This document shows, piece by piece, positions 5,422 through 11,154 of a stretch of 11,154 nucleotides of DNA. Position 1 is the first letter of the stretch, and each line of letters begins with the position of its first letter. A program made the translations under genes and the position numbers. The stretch is from Ignavibacteria bacterium (GTDB lineage: Bacteria > Bacteroidota > Ignavibacteria > Tepidaquicellales > OLB5): positions 1 to 11,154 of the forward strand of contig JAUQWT010000176.1 in the NCBI GenBank assembly GCA_030835005.1, read 5' to 3'. Below the pieces are notes generated by a model, which was given only the letters and a program-made list of their open reading frames with translations, did not search any database and had not been told where the DNA came from.

Positions 5422-7674
5422 ATGAAGACAAGCATAAAAATAATAGCTTTCATAATTGTAACATTAGAAATTTCTTACGCACAAGTATCCCCCGGCTGGC
5501 ATAATGTTACCAACAGTGACATGATTACTGATTTCGCAGGGTATCAAAATTATTTATGGATTTCTTTAAGAGGCGGCGTTATTAGATACAATATAAATTC
5601 ACAAAGCATAACCAAATATACAATAAAAGATGGGTTGACTGCAAATGAAATAAACGGAATTGCAGTTGCACCTAATGGAAATATTTTCATTTGTGGTTCA
5701 CATAGCTGTGGTATTAGTAAATTTGATGGAGTAAACTGGACTAAAATTTTGGCACCCGGGGCAACACCGGTTTTAGAGATGTCTAATTGGGCAATACTTT
5801 CTGACAGCATTGGTAATATTTATACAGGAGGTTATAAAATTGTAAACACAACTTGGAATAATTTGAATTCTTGCGCAGGTGGAGTGAATCTGGATGCGTT
5901 GTCCCTAGATTCCAATAACAATATTTGGTTTGTGGGAGGCTCTATATGCAGATATAACGGAGTAACTTTTACAACTTTTGATACTATAAATTCAGAAATT
6001 AAATCAAATTCTGGAAGCGACGTCTGTGTAGACAACCTTGGTAAAGTTTGGATAGCACACGATTATGGAAGTCAAAGAGGGTTAAGTTGTTATAATCCAT
6101 ACAATAATCAGTGGCAAATATTTGACACTTCAAATTCTGATATGCCAACAGATATTGTTAAAAAAATTGCAGTTGATAATAATAATAACTTATGGGCAAT
6201 TTTTTATCCATATCAGGGTAGAAACTTTAATATCATCGGCAGATTCAATGGCAGCAGCTGGATAGTTTTTGATTCTACTTCTTTACCCATACTTACAAGC
6301 GAAAAAACCTTAACCAATATTTATTACAACAGTTATGATTCTGCAATATATATAGGTACTACACCATACGGTTTATGTAATCAAAATTTTTATTTTACCG
6401 GCGGCGGCAAGATTTTACGATTCAAAAATAATGTCTGGTCAATAATAGATATTGGCATAAACGATATCCCCAGTTGGGATATAACATCACTCAAAAAAGA
6501 TAATTCCGGTCGTATTTTTTCTGGTTTTACTATGGGTGGTATCAGCATTTTTGATAATAACAACTGGGTAAATTATAACCCCCTGAACTCTCCCTTAACA
6601 AATCCATGGATATTGGATTTGTCAGTAAATAATAACTTAAATTTATGGGCAATATCAACAGCATACAGTTACTCGGGGCAGGGCTGTGGCGCATATGTTT
6701 ATCCAACATTAGCTAAATTCGACGGCAATCAATGGTCCGTTTTTAATTATCAGTACACTTTAACAGATACAATTAAAGTAAATAATCTTAGAATTTGTGG
6801 AACTGATATCCAGGGAAACTTTTGGTTCGGAACAACTGGAACTACTGTTAAATATGATGGAAGCTCATGGTCAAAAATTGATACTCTTCAAGTCATTAAA
6901 AAGATCATACCGGATAATTTCGGTAATATTTGGTTTAAATCAGATTATAATGTTGTAAAATACAACGGAACAGAATATTTATTCTATAACAGCTCTAATA
7001 CGCCGCTTCCTAATTCTCCAATAACAGATATTGATGTTGATACCGTGGGAAATCTTTGGGTCCTTATAAGTAACACCAAACAGGTGTATAAATTTAATGG
7101 CACGGCCTGGACAAATGGAAGTAACACTACAAGTTGCGGTTATGGAAGCAATATGACCTGTATTGGTGCAAACAGAGGAGGAGATTATGTCTGGGTTGGA
7201 AGATACGGATGCGGATTATTCAGAACAAATTTAGCAGTCTGGGACCAGTTTACAACCAGAACCAGCGGTTTGAACTATAATTATGTAACAAAAATTTATG
7301 TTGATAGAAATAATGTGAAGTATTTTTTGACAGGAAACTTATCCGGATTTACAGTTTACAGAGAGGATAGCCTGGTTGGAATACATCAATCTAATAACTT
7401 TTCGATCCCAAATTCATTTTCAATTCATCAAAATTACCCAAATCCTTTTAATCCAGTTACAAAAATTAGATTTGATGTTCCTAAGCCCACGTTTGTAAAT
7501 TTGATTATATATGATATTTTAGGAAAGGAAGTAGCTGCTCTTGTAAATGAAGAATTGAAAGCGGGTGAATACTCGGTTGACTGGAATGCATTAAATTATC
7601 CAAGCGGAGTTTATTTCTATAAGCTCGCTGCAGGAGAGTTTAGTGAAACTAAAAAAATGGTGTTATTAAAATAG
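5422..7674 (+). CDS. Secreted beta-propeller-type repeat protein with T9SS C-terminal sorting domain
   Basis: This is a 750-residue exported protein. It has a Sec signal peptide (residues 1-20, cleavage likely after ISYA before QVSPGW) and a C-terminal type A sorting domain of the type IX secretion system (667-750). That domain contains SIHQNYPNPFNPVTKIRF, YDILGKEVAALV and GVYFYKLAAGEFSETKKMVLLK. The body (about 25-650) is a tandem array resembling two-component-regulator propeller (Reg_prop) repeats. A [KRI][FY][DNK][GN]xx[WFY] step recurs at about residues 100, 177, 274, 333, 376, 432, 477, 513 and 557, alternating with NxxGNxWF-like turns (for example 161-170, 493-505, 542-547). Such modules form beta propellers; here no kinase or DNA-binding domain follows, so this is an extracellular or surface protein of unknown ligand. 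The DNA is visibly more AT-rich than its neighbours. The ATG lacks a Shine-Dalgarno sequence. Secretion route is firm; function is unknown. Confidence 0.9.
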   Translation: MKTSIKIIAFIIVTLEISYAQVSPGWHNVTNSDMITDFAGYQNYLWISLRGGVIRYNINSQSITKYTIKDGLTANEINGIAVAPNGNIFICGSHSCGISKFDGVNWTKILAPGATPVLEMSNWAILSDSIGNIYTGGYKIVNTTWNNLNSCAGGVNLDALSLDSNNNIWFVGGSICRYNGVTFTTFDTINSEIKSNSGSDVCVDNLGKVWIAHDYGSQRGLSCYNPYNNQWQIFDTSNSDMPTDIVKKIAVDNNNNLWAIFYPYQGRNFNIIGRFNGSSWIVFDSTSLPILTSEKTLTNIYYNSYDSAIYIGTTPYGLCNQNFYFTGGGKILRFKNNVWSIIDIGINDIPSWDITSLKKDNSGRIFSGFTMGGISIFDNNNWVNYNPLNSPLTNPWILDLSVNNNLNLWAISTAYSYSGQGCGAYVYPTLAKFDGNQWSVFNYQYTLTDTIKVNNLRICGTDIQGNFWFGTTGTTVKYDGSSWSKIDTLQVIKKIIPDNFGNIWFKSDYNVVKYNGTEYLFYNSSNTPLPNSPITDIDVDTVGNLWVLISNTKQVYKFNGTAWTNGSNTTSCGYGSNMTCIGANRGGDYVWVGRYGCGLFRTNLAVWDQFTTRTSGLNYNYVTKIYVDRNNVKYFLTGNLSGFTVYREDSLVGIHQSNNFSIPNSFSIHQNYPNPFNPVTKIRFDVPKPTFVNLIIYDILGKEVAALVNEELKAGEYSVDWNALNYPSGVYFYKLAAGEFSETKKMVLLK

Positions 7675-7675
7675 C

Positions 7676-7768
7676 ATTTGCGAGGAACGAAGTAGAGTTT
7701 ATCCTGAACGCAATATAAAAACGCAATCTTATTAATACACTTTTATCTATAAGATTGCTTCGCTTCCA
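7676..7768. repeat. Nested inverted-repeat element between convergent genes; possible dispersed repeat and bidirectional terminator
   Basis: The inner arms GCAATCTTAT (7723-7732) and ATAAGATTGC (7749-7758) are perfect 10-mers around a 16-base spacer. The outer arms GGAACGAAG (7684-7692) and CTTCGCTTCC (7758-7767) match with one extra base. The TTGCGAGGAACGAAG edge (from 7678) resembles dispersed repeats with TTGCGAGGA(A/G)CGAAG ends found in many genomes; this resemblance is from memory. It fills almost the whole 100-base gap between the stop of the T9SS gene and the stop of the helicase gene, so it may end transcription from both sides. Confidence 0.6.
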
Positions 7769-7774
7769 TATGTT

Positions 7775-9778
7775 TTACTCTTCAATTATAATTTCACATT
7801 CGGGGAGTGAGTGAACAAAATACTTGCCATAAGGCTTCTTTATAACACGGCTATCCAAAATGCAGATTATACCTTCATCTGACTTACTCCTTATTAATCT
7901 CCCAACTCCTTGCTTGAATTTTAATATTGCCGTTGGTAATGAATAATCCATAAACGGATTGCCGCCCTTTTCAAGTATGAACTCAAGCTTCGCTTCAATT
8001 ACAGGGTGATCAGGTACTTCAAACGGAAGCTTTGTTACTATTACATTCCTTAGACTATGACCCGGAATATCAACTCCCATCCAAAAGCTATCAACTCCGA
8101 ATAACACAGAGTTTTCATCATTGCGGAATTCCTGAAGGATCCTGTTATTCGGCATTCCGTTATGCTGGGCAAAGAGCTTAATATCTGAATCAATGAATTC
8201 CTCCAGAAGGCTGTTATACACGGATTTTAGAGTCTTATTACTTGTAAATAACACCAGAGCGCCGCCTTTGGTCAGATTAACGCATTTCATAATGTTTTCT
8301 GAAAGTATTTTCTCATATGGACTCTCCGTAAGCATCTCGCTTACACTTTGCTTGTTGAACTTATCGGGCTCAGGCATGCTGCCGTAAACCTTTATCTTCA
8401 TCTGGCGGCCAAAATCAAATGGCGAGCTGAGTATCTCTGAGTTTACTTCTTCTGCTCCAACCGTTCCTTTAAAGAATGATAAGTTGTTATTTGTTGAAAG
8501 GGTCGCACTTGTCATTACGCTAAGCCTGTTATCCGGAAAAACATTTTCTTTAAAGTACTGCGCCATATCAATAGGGGAGATGCATAAACTGATGTTATGC
8601 CTGTTCCGGCCTGAATATTCCACCCAGTAAACATAACCTTCACCCTTTTGCTCCAAAAAGAATATCAGGTTATTCCTTATGCGCGTGAACTTAGTGAAAT
8701 AGTTCTTAATTTCAGCTTCTTCAATATCATTTTTTGCAAGCGCCGTAGCCTTCTTCAGATCAATTGTAAGATCAAGCAGTGAATTCATTAATTCATAACC
8801 CAAATCAATGGGTTCTTTTATCCTTATGGTGCTCTTATTAGATAGTGCATTGTACTTATTGTGGATGAACATATGTAAAGATTTGAAGAAACGTTCATTC
8901 TCATAGTTTAGTGTATCAATAAGCTTAATGATCCTATCGGCGGGTTTGTTAGCAAAAAACCCTTTTTGCGTTTTGGGATTGAATAACTTATTGAGCCAGA
9001 AGCGTATCTGCTCTTTTGAAACCGAAGGCGAGACTCTCTCAGCGGCAATTTGCTCAACTGTATGGGCTTCATCAAAAATAACAAAATCGTTAAAGTAAAG
9101 GTAACCTTCGGATTCCCTTTCGTAAAACCCGAACAAAGTGAAAAATAAGTGGTGATTCAGCACAAGCAGATCGGCATCTTTCATCCTTTGCTTAGCCTGC
9201 TGGTAATAGCAGTTTGTATCCTCGCCGCCGCACGATTTTTGTGTACACACGCCTTCCTCTGCAAAAATCTCGCTCCATACAATATCATCAATGGGGAAGG
9301 GCATATCCTGCCTTGTGCCTTTACCGTTTTTGTTCACAAAATCATATATCTTCTGCAGTATCTGCTGCTCGCTTGACATAAACAGGCTCGTCTTATCTAT
9401 CATAGCCTTGTTAAGTCTTTTAGTGCAGATATAATTATTGCGTCCTTTTAAGATCTCGTATTTGAATTCAACCGGAAGTATCTTTTCAAGTGAAGGTATA
9501 TCTTTATTTATCAGCTGTTCCTGAAGATTAATCGTACAGGTTGATATTATTGCCTTACGCTCATTCTTAACTGCGAATAATATTGCCGGAACTAGATATG
9601 CCAGTGATTTTCCAATGCCTGTTGGAGCTTCAACAATAAAGTGCGAGTTGCCTTCAAGTGAATTCGCGATCTGTACTGCCATTTCCTGCTGTTCCCTGCG
9701 GTACTCAAATCCCTCAAGCTCAGAAAGTATTCCGTCAGGGAAGAACATGCTCTTAATTTCGTGTGGAAAATCTGACAT
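7775..9778 (-). CDS. DinG/XPD-type ATP-dependent DNA helicase with iron-sulfur cluster
   Basis: This is a superfamily 2 helicase of the DinG branch; relatives unwind DNA 5' to 3' and help resolve R-loops and repair-linked structures. The 667 residues show the full set: an N-terminal RREQQEM (27-33), Walker A APTGIGKS (51-58), four cysteines fitting a 4Fe-4S cluster (Cys118 in YICTKR, then Cys178, Cys183 and Cys190), LLVLNHHLF (204-212), the DEAH box (236-239), TSATLS (423-428), VLFTSNKT (509-516), the GVDSFWMGVDIPG motif V (561-573) and QGVGRLIRS motif VI (623-631). It lacks the N-terminal exonuclease domain of Gram-positive DinG and is close to the length of the enterobacterial enzyme. It is complete, stands alone on its strand and ends convergently with the T9SS gene. 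The start ATG at 9778 has no Shine-Dalgarno sequence but a TAnnTTTG box lies five bases upstream. Confidence 0.95.
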   Translation of the reverse strand: MSDFPHEIKSMFFPDGILSELEGFEYRREQQEMAVQIANSLEGNSHFIVEAPTGIGKSLAYLVPAILFAVKNERKAIISTCTINLQEQLINKDIPSLEKILPVEFKYEILKGRNNYICTKRLNKAMIDKTSLFMSSEQQILQKIYDFVNKNGKGTRQDMPFPIDDIVWSEIFAEEGVCTQKSCGGEDTNCYYQQAKQRMKDADLLVLNHHLFFTLFGFYERESEGYLYFNDFVIFDEAHTVEQIAAERVSPSVSKEQIRFWLNKLFNPKTQKGFFANKPADRIIKLIDTLNYENERFFKSLHMFIHNKYNALSNKSTIRIKEPIDLGYELMNSLLDLTIDLKKATALAKNDIEEAEIKNYFTKFTRIRNNLIFFLEQKGEGYVYWVEYSGRNRHNISLCISPIDMAQYFKENVFPDNRLSVMTSATLSTNNNLSFFKGTVGAEEVNSEILSSPFDFGRQMKIKVYGSMPEPDKFNKQSVSEMLTESPYEKILSENIMKCVNLTKGGALVLFTSNKTLKSVYNSLLEEFIDSDIKLFAQHNGMPNNRILQEFRNDENSVLFGVDSFWMGVDIPGHSLRNVIVTKLPFEVPDHPVIEAKLEFILEKGGNPFMDYSLPTAILKFKQGVGRLIRSKSDEGIICILDSRVIKKPYGKYFVHSLPECEIIIEE

Positions 9779-9783
9779 ATTAT

Positions 9784-9791
9784 CAAAAATA
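9784..9791 (-). promoter_or_regulatory. TAnnTTTG -7 box directly in front of the helicase gene
   Basis: On the minus strand TATTTTTG matches the Bacteroidota -7 consensus exactly and ends 5 bases before the ATG at 9778. Transcription from it would give a leaderless or nearly leaderless mRNA. The nearest TTG upstream (in CTTGACT) is only 13 bases away, shorter than the usual 17-23. Confidence 0.4.
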
Positions 9792-9794
9792 GCA

Positions 9795-9826
9795 TTTGAT
9801 GAGTCAAGTAGTAAGGAAGATATTTG
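9795..9826 (+). promoter_or_regulatory. Promoter-like pair in front of the possible structured RNA
   Basis: TTTG (9795-9798) is followed after 20 bases by GATATTTG (9819-9826), one mismatch from TAnnTTTG. The spacing falls within the 17-23 bases reported for Bacteroidota promoters. It is the only place in the window where I saw both elements at a proper distance. It faces away from the helicase gene and points to the inverted repeats at 9851-9932. Confidence 0.35.
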
Positions 9827-9850
9827 CCTTATGAGTTATTGAACATTCAA

Positions 9851-9932
9851 TTAGATTCTATTGGCTGAAATAGCTCTGTACAGAAAACTCAAGTCTCTTA
9901 GAAAATACAGAGCGTACAATCTGCCCTTTTTT
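9851..9932 (+). ncRNA. Possible structured small RNA (three-way-junction-like nested repeats with U-run)
   Basis: Three inverted pairs nest without clashing. AGATT (9853-9857) pairs with AATCT (9918-9922) and closes the unit. CTATT (9858-9862) pairs with AATAG (9869-9873). CTCTGTA (9874-9880) pairs with TACAGAG (9906-9912), the strongest pair; it is an 8-base perfect repeat if the shared G at 9873 is counted. GCCC and six T (9927-9932) follow directly. A promoter-like pair lies at 9795-9826. No known RNA family is recognised. The short stems could arise by chance in AT-rich DNA, so this is only a candidate. Confidence 0.25.
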
Positions 9933-10050
9933 ATTATGCTAAAATTCTTTATTTTTGGATAATAGTAAACTTAATTAAATCCGCATTCTATTACACACAT
10001 CTACCCGTTTTAGTTAATTTCAACATATTTTAGAGCTTTTTACATTGATA

Positions 10051-10069
10051 TAACTGGAATTTTCAGTTA
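10051..10069. promoter_or_regulatory. 19-bp imperfect palindrome; possible operator upstream of the metallopeptidase gene
   Basis: TAACTGGAATTTTCAGTTA pairs across its centre with a single G/T mismatch. It lies about 110 bases before the ATG at 10181, a plausible distance for an operator or a transcript hairpin. It has no following T-run in either direction that would suggest a terminator. Confidence 0.25.
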
Positions 10070-10079
10070 ATCTTGCGTT

Positions 10080-10127
10080 TTAAAAACTGAGCGAAGAGAC
10101 GTGTCGCCTGATGGCGAAAGTATCCAT
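10080..10127 (-). CDS. Possible 15-residue leader-type peptide with strong ribosome-binding site
   Basis: On the minus strand AAGGAGG (10134-10140) lies exactly six bases before ATG at 10127. This is the best Shine-Dalgarno sequence in the window, in a genome segment where most starts have none. The peptide reads MDTFAIRRHVSSLSF and ends at TAA (10080-10082). Nothing follows it in frame, and it overlaps the hairpin at 10104-10117. It may equally be a repeat fragment read by chance; no homologue is recognised. Confidence 0.15.
   Translation of the reverse strand: MDTFAIRRHVSSLSF
10104..10117. repeat. GC-rich hairpin in the leader of the metallopeptidase gene; possibly a decayed dispersed palindrome
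   Basis: TCGCC and GGCGA form a perfect five-base stem around TGAT. The preceding GAGACGTG (10096-10103) would match a longer palindrome if the right arm were intact, but the right side diverges after GGCGA. The block 10088-10137 is clearly more GC-rich than the flanks, which suggests an inserted or mobile repeat rather than ordinary leader sequence. Confidence 0.35.
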
Positions 10128-10180
10128 GCTTCTCCTCCTTTTTATTATTTTGATTTTAAAGAGAAACTTAAAATTTTACT

Positions 10181-11154
10181 ATGATATCCAGAATCCTGTT
10201 AGCATTATTCACAATTACTGCCTTCACATTTTCGCAGTTTGAGCCGAATCCCGAGCTTGAATGGTACACCATTGAGACCGAACATTTTTATGTCCATTAC
10301 CATGAAGGGGCCGAAAGAACTGCTAACATTGTTGCCAAGATTGCCGAAGAAGTCTACGGACCAATAACCTCTCTTTACAACTACCGCCCGGCGGATAAAA
10401 CCAGCTGGATAATCAATGATGAATCAGATATCTCAAATGGTGCAACGGATTACTACGGCAACAGGATAGAAATTGCAGCTGCGTCGCTTGATTTTGATCT
10501 TCGCGGCACACATAACTGGCTTAGGAATGTTATCACACATGAATTTGCGCATGTTATTCAGGTACCTGCCTCTATGAAGTTTGGCACAAAATTTCCTGCA
10601 TTTTACCTTCAGTTTTTAAACTATGAAAAAGAGCGCCGTCCTGATGTATTATACGGCTATCCCAATACAATTATCTCTTATCCGGTTTCAGGCGTTGGAG
10701 TTCCTGCATGGTTTGCAGAAGGAACAGCACAATATCAGCGTCAGCAGCTTGGTTTTGATTATTGGGATGCACACAGGGATATGATATTAAGGATGAGAAC
10801 ATTGGGCGATAACCTTTTGACATGGGAAGAAATGGGACAATTCGCATCTGTTACAACTTACAAAGCTGAATCAATATATAACCAGGGTTATGGCTTTGTA
10901 AGATATATAGCAGATAAGTACGGTGAAGATAATTTACGCAAAGTATCCGAAAATCTGGGAGATGTTGCACGCTTCAGGAGTGAAGGAGCATTCAAAAAAG
11001 CTTTTGGCATATCCGGGGACGATTTGTACAGGGAGTGGAAAGCATATCTGAAAGAAGATTATAAAAACAGGGTAGAACCTATTAAAAAAGTACTTGTTGA
11101 AGGTGACATAATTGCAAAAGTTGGATTTGCAAATTACTATCCTCAATTCTCTCC
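10181..11154 (+). CDS. Secreted gluzincin-type metallopeptidase-like protein, probably with C-terminal propeller (partial, runs off the right edge)
   Basis: The frame is open from ATG at 10181 to the window end, giving 324 residues without a stop. A signal peptide (1-18, ending TFSQ) is followed by a domain resembling the peptidase MA-like (gluzincin) group. It has YTIETEHFYVHYHEG (29-43) at the start, the zinc motif HEFAH (120-124), and the downstream glutamate ligand in PAWFAEGTAQY (175-185), 56 residues after the second histidine position region. YNQGYGFVRYIADKYG (233-248) is the usual helix that follows in such proteins. The last visible residues, VGFANYYPQFS, look like the first strand of a TolB/PD40-type propeller repeat (pattern ...PxFSPDG), suggesting a peptidase-propeller fusion; this part is inference. 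The start follows AAAGAGAAAC without a good Shine-Dalgarno sequence. All three catalytic-site residues are present, so activity is plausible; the substrate is unknown. Confidence 0.85.
   Translation, partial: MISRILLALFTITAFTFSQFEPNPELEWYTIETEHFYVHYHEGAERTANIVAKIAEEVYGPITSLYNYRPADKTSWIINDESDISNGATDYYGNRIEIAAASLDFDLRGTHNWLRNVITHEFAHVIQVPASMKFGTKFPAFYLQFLNYEKERRPDVLYGYPNTIISYPVSGVGVPAWFAEGTAQYQRQQLGFDYWDAHRDMILRMRTLGDNLLTWEEMGQFASVTTYKAESIYNQGYGFVRYIADKYGEDNLRKVSENLGDVARFRSEGAFKKAFGISGDDLYREWKAYLKEDYKNRVEPIKKVLVEGDIIAKVGFANYYPQFS

Larger units (their letters stand above)
9779..10180. other. Gene-poor intergenic region of about 400 bases between divergent genes
   Basis: No convincing protein gene was found here on either strand. 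It holds the helicase promoter box (9784-9791), a plus-strand promoter-like pair (9795-9826), a set of nested inverted repeats ending in a T-run (9851-9932), a 19-bp imperfect palindrome (10051-10069), a GC-richer hairpin (10104-10117), a 15-codon minus-strand ORF with a strong ribosome-binding site (10080-10140), and the leader of the metallopeptidase gene. The stretch 9933-10050 is AT-rich with nothing recognisable. Confidence 0.7.

Noticed and set aside
9592..9842. Overlapping short frames near the start of the helicase gene on both strands
   Set aside because: They overlap the conserved N-terminal helicase motifs in other frames and have no recognisable product.
10088..10140. Riboswitch or self-cleaving ribozyme in the metallopeptidase leader
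   Set aside because: CTGATG and GCGAAAG recall a hammerhead core, but there is no room for stem II between them and no NUH cleavage stem; no known riboswitch consensus fits.
10934..11146. Minus-strand frame at the right edge
   Set aside because: It lies opposite the recognised metallopeptidase-like coding sequence and shows no domain features.
1..11154. CRISPR array, tRNA, rRNA, insertion sequence or prophage
   Set aside because: No regularly spaced direct repeats, tRNA cloverleaf pattern, rRNA-like block, transposase or phage gene was seen on reading both strands.

Overview
The window looks like an AT-rich chromosomal segment from the Bacteroidota/Chlorobiota/Ignavibacteriota group, most likely an ignavibacterium-like organism. 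The main evidence is a secreted protein ending in a type IX secretion (T9SS) sorting domain with the NYPNPFNP signature. Supporting signs are a lack of Shine-Dalgarno sequences at most starts and several exact TAnnTTTG (Bacteroidota-type -7) hexamers in front of genes. The taxon is inferred from these traits and was not tested against a database.

Layout. Positions 1-3345 (minus strand) hold an export operon transcribed leftwards: a TolC-type outer-membrane channel, then a MacA/HlyD-type periplasmic adaptor, then a MacB/LolD-type ABC ATPase cut by the left edge. The membrane permease is expected just beyond that edge. A divergent intergenic region (3346-3557) separates it from a plus-strand lipoprotein related to PQQ-dependent aldose (soluble glucose) dehydrogenases (3558-4697). 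A small lipocalin-like protein follows (4793-5200), then a short region with a promoter-like box, a possible 24-codon ORF and a terminator-like U-run (5233-5333). Next is a 750-residue secreted beta-propeller-type protein with a T9SS tail (5422-7674). A palindromic repeat lies between it and the convergent, complete DinG/XPD-type iron-sulfur helicase (7775-9778, minus). A gene-poor stretch of about 400 bases (9779-10180) contains a possible structured RNA, several palindromes and a minus-strand 15-codon ORF behind a perfect Shine-Dalgarno sequence. The window ends inside a secreted HExxH metallopeptidase-like gene (10181 to the right edge) that is probably followed by a WD40/PD40-like propeller.

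How the genes relate. Only the efflux genes form a clear functional unit: channel, adaptor and ATPase of one tripartite pump. The other genes are individually transcribed and mostly encode envelope or secreted proteins (lipoprotein dehydrogenase, T9SS cargo, secreted peptidase), with the DNA-repair helicase a housekeeping exception. No phage, insertion sequence, CRISPR array, tRNA or rRNA was seen. The protein-coding content is mostly ordinary. The less explained material is intergenic: three different palindromic elements that resemble dispersed repeats, two genes whose -7 box sits so close to the ATG that the mRNA could be leaderless, and two possible small-RNA or small-protein units.
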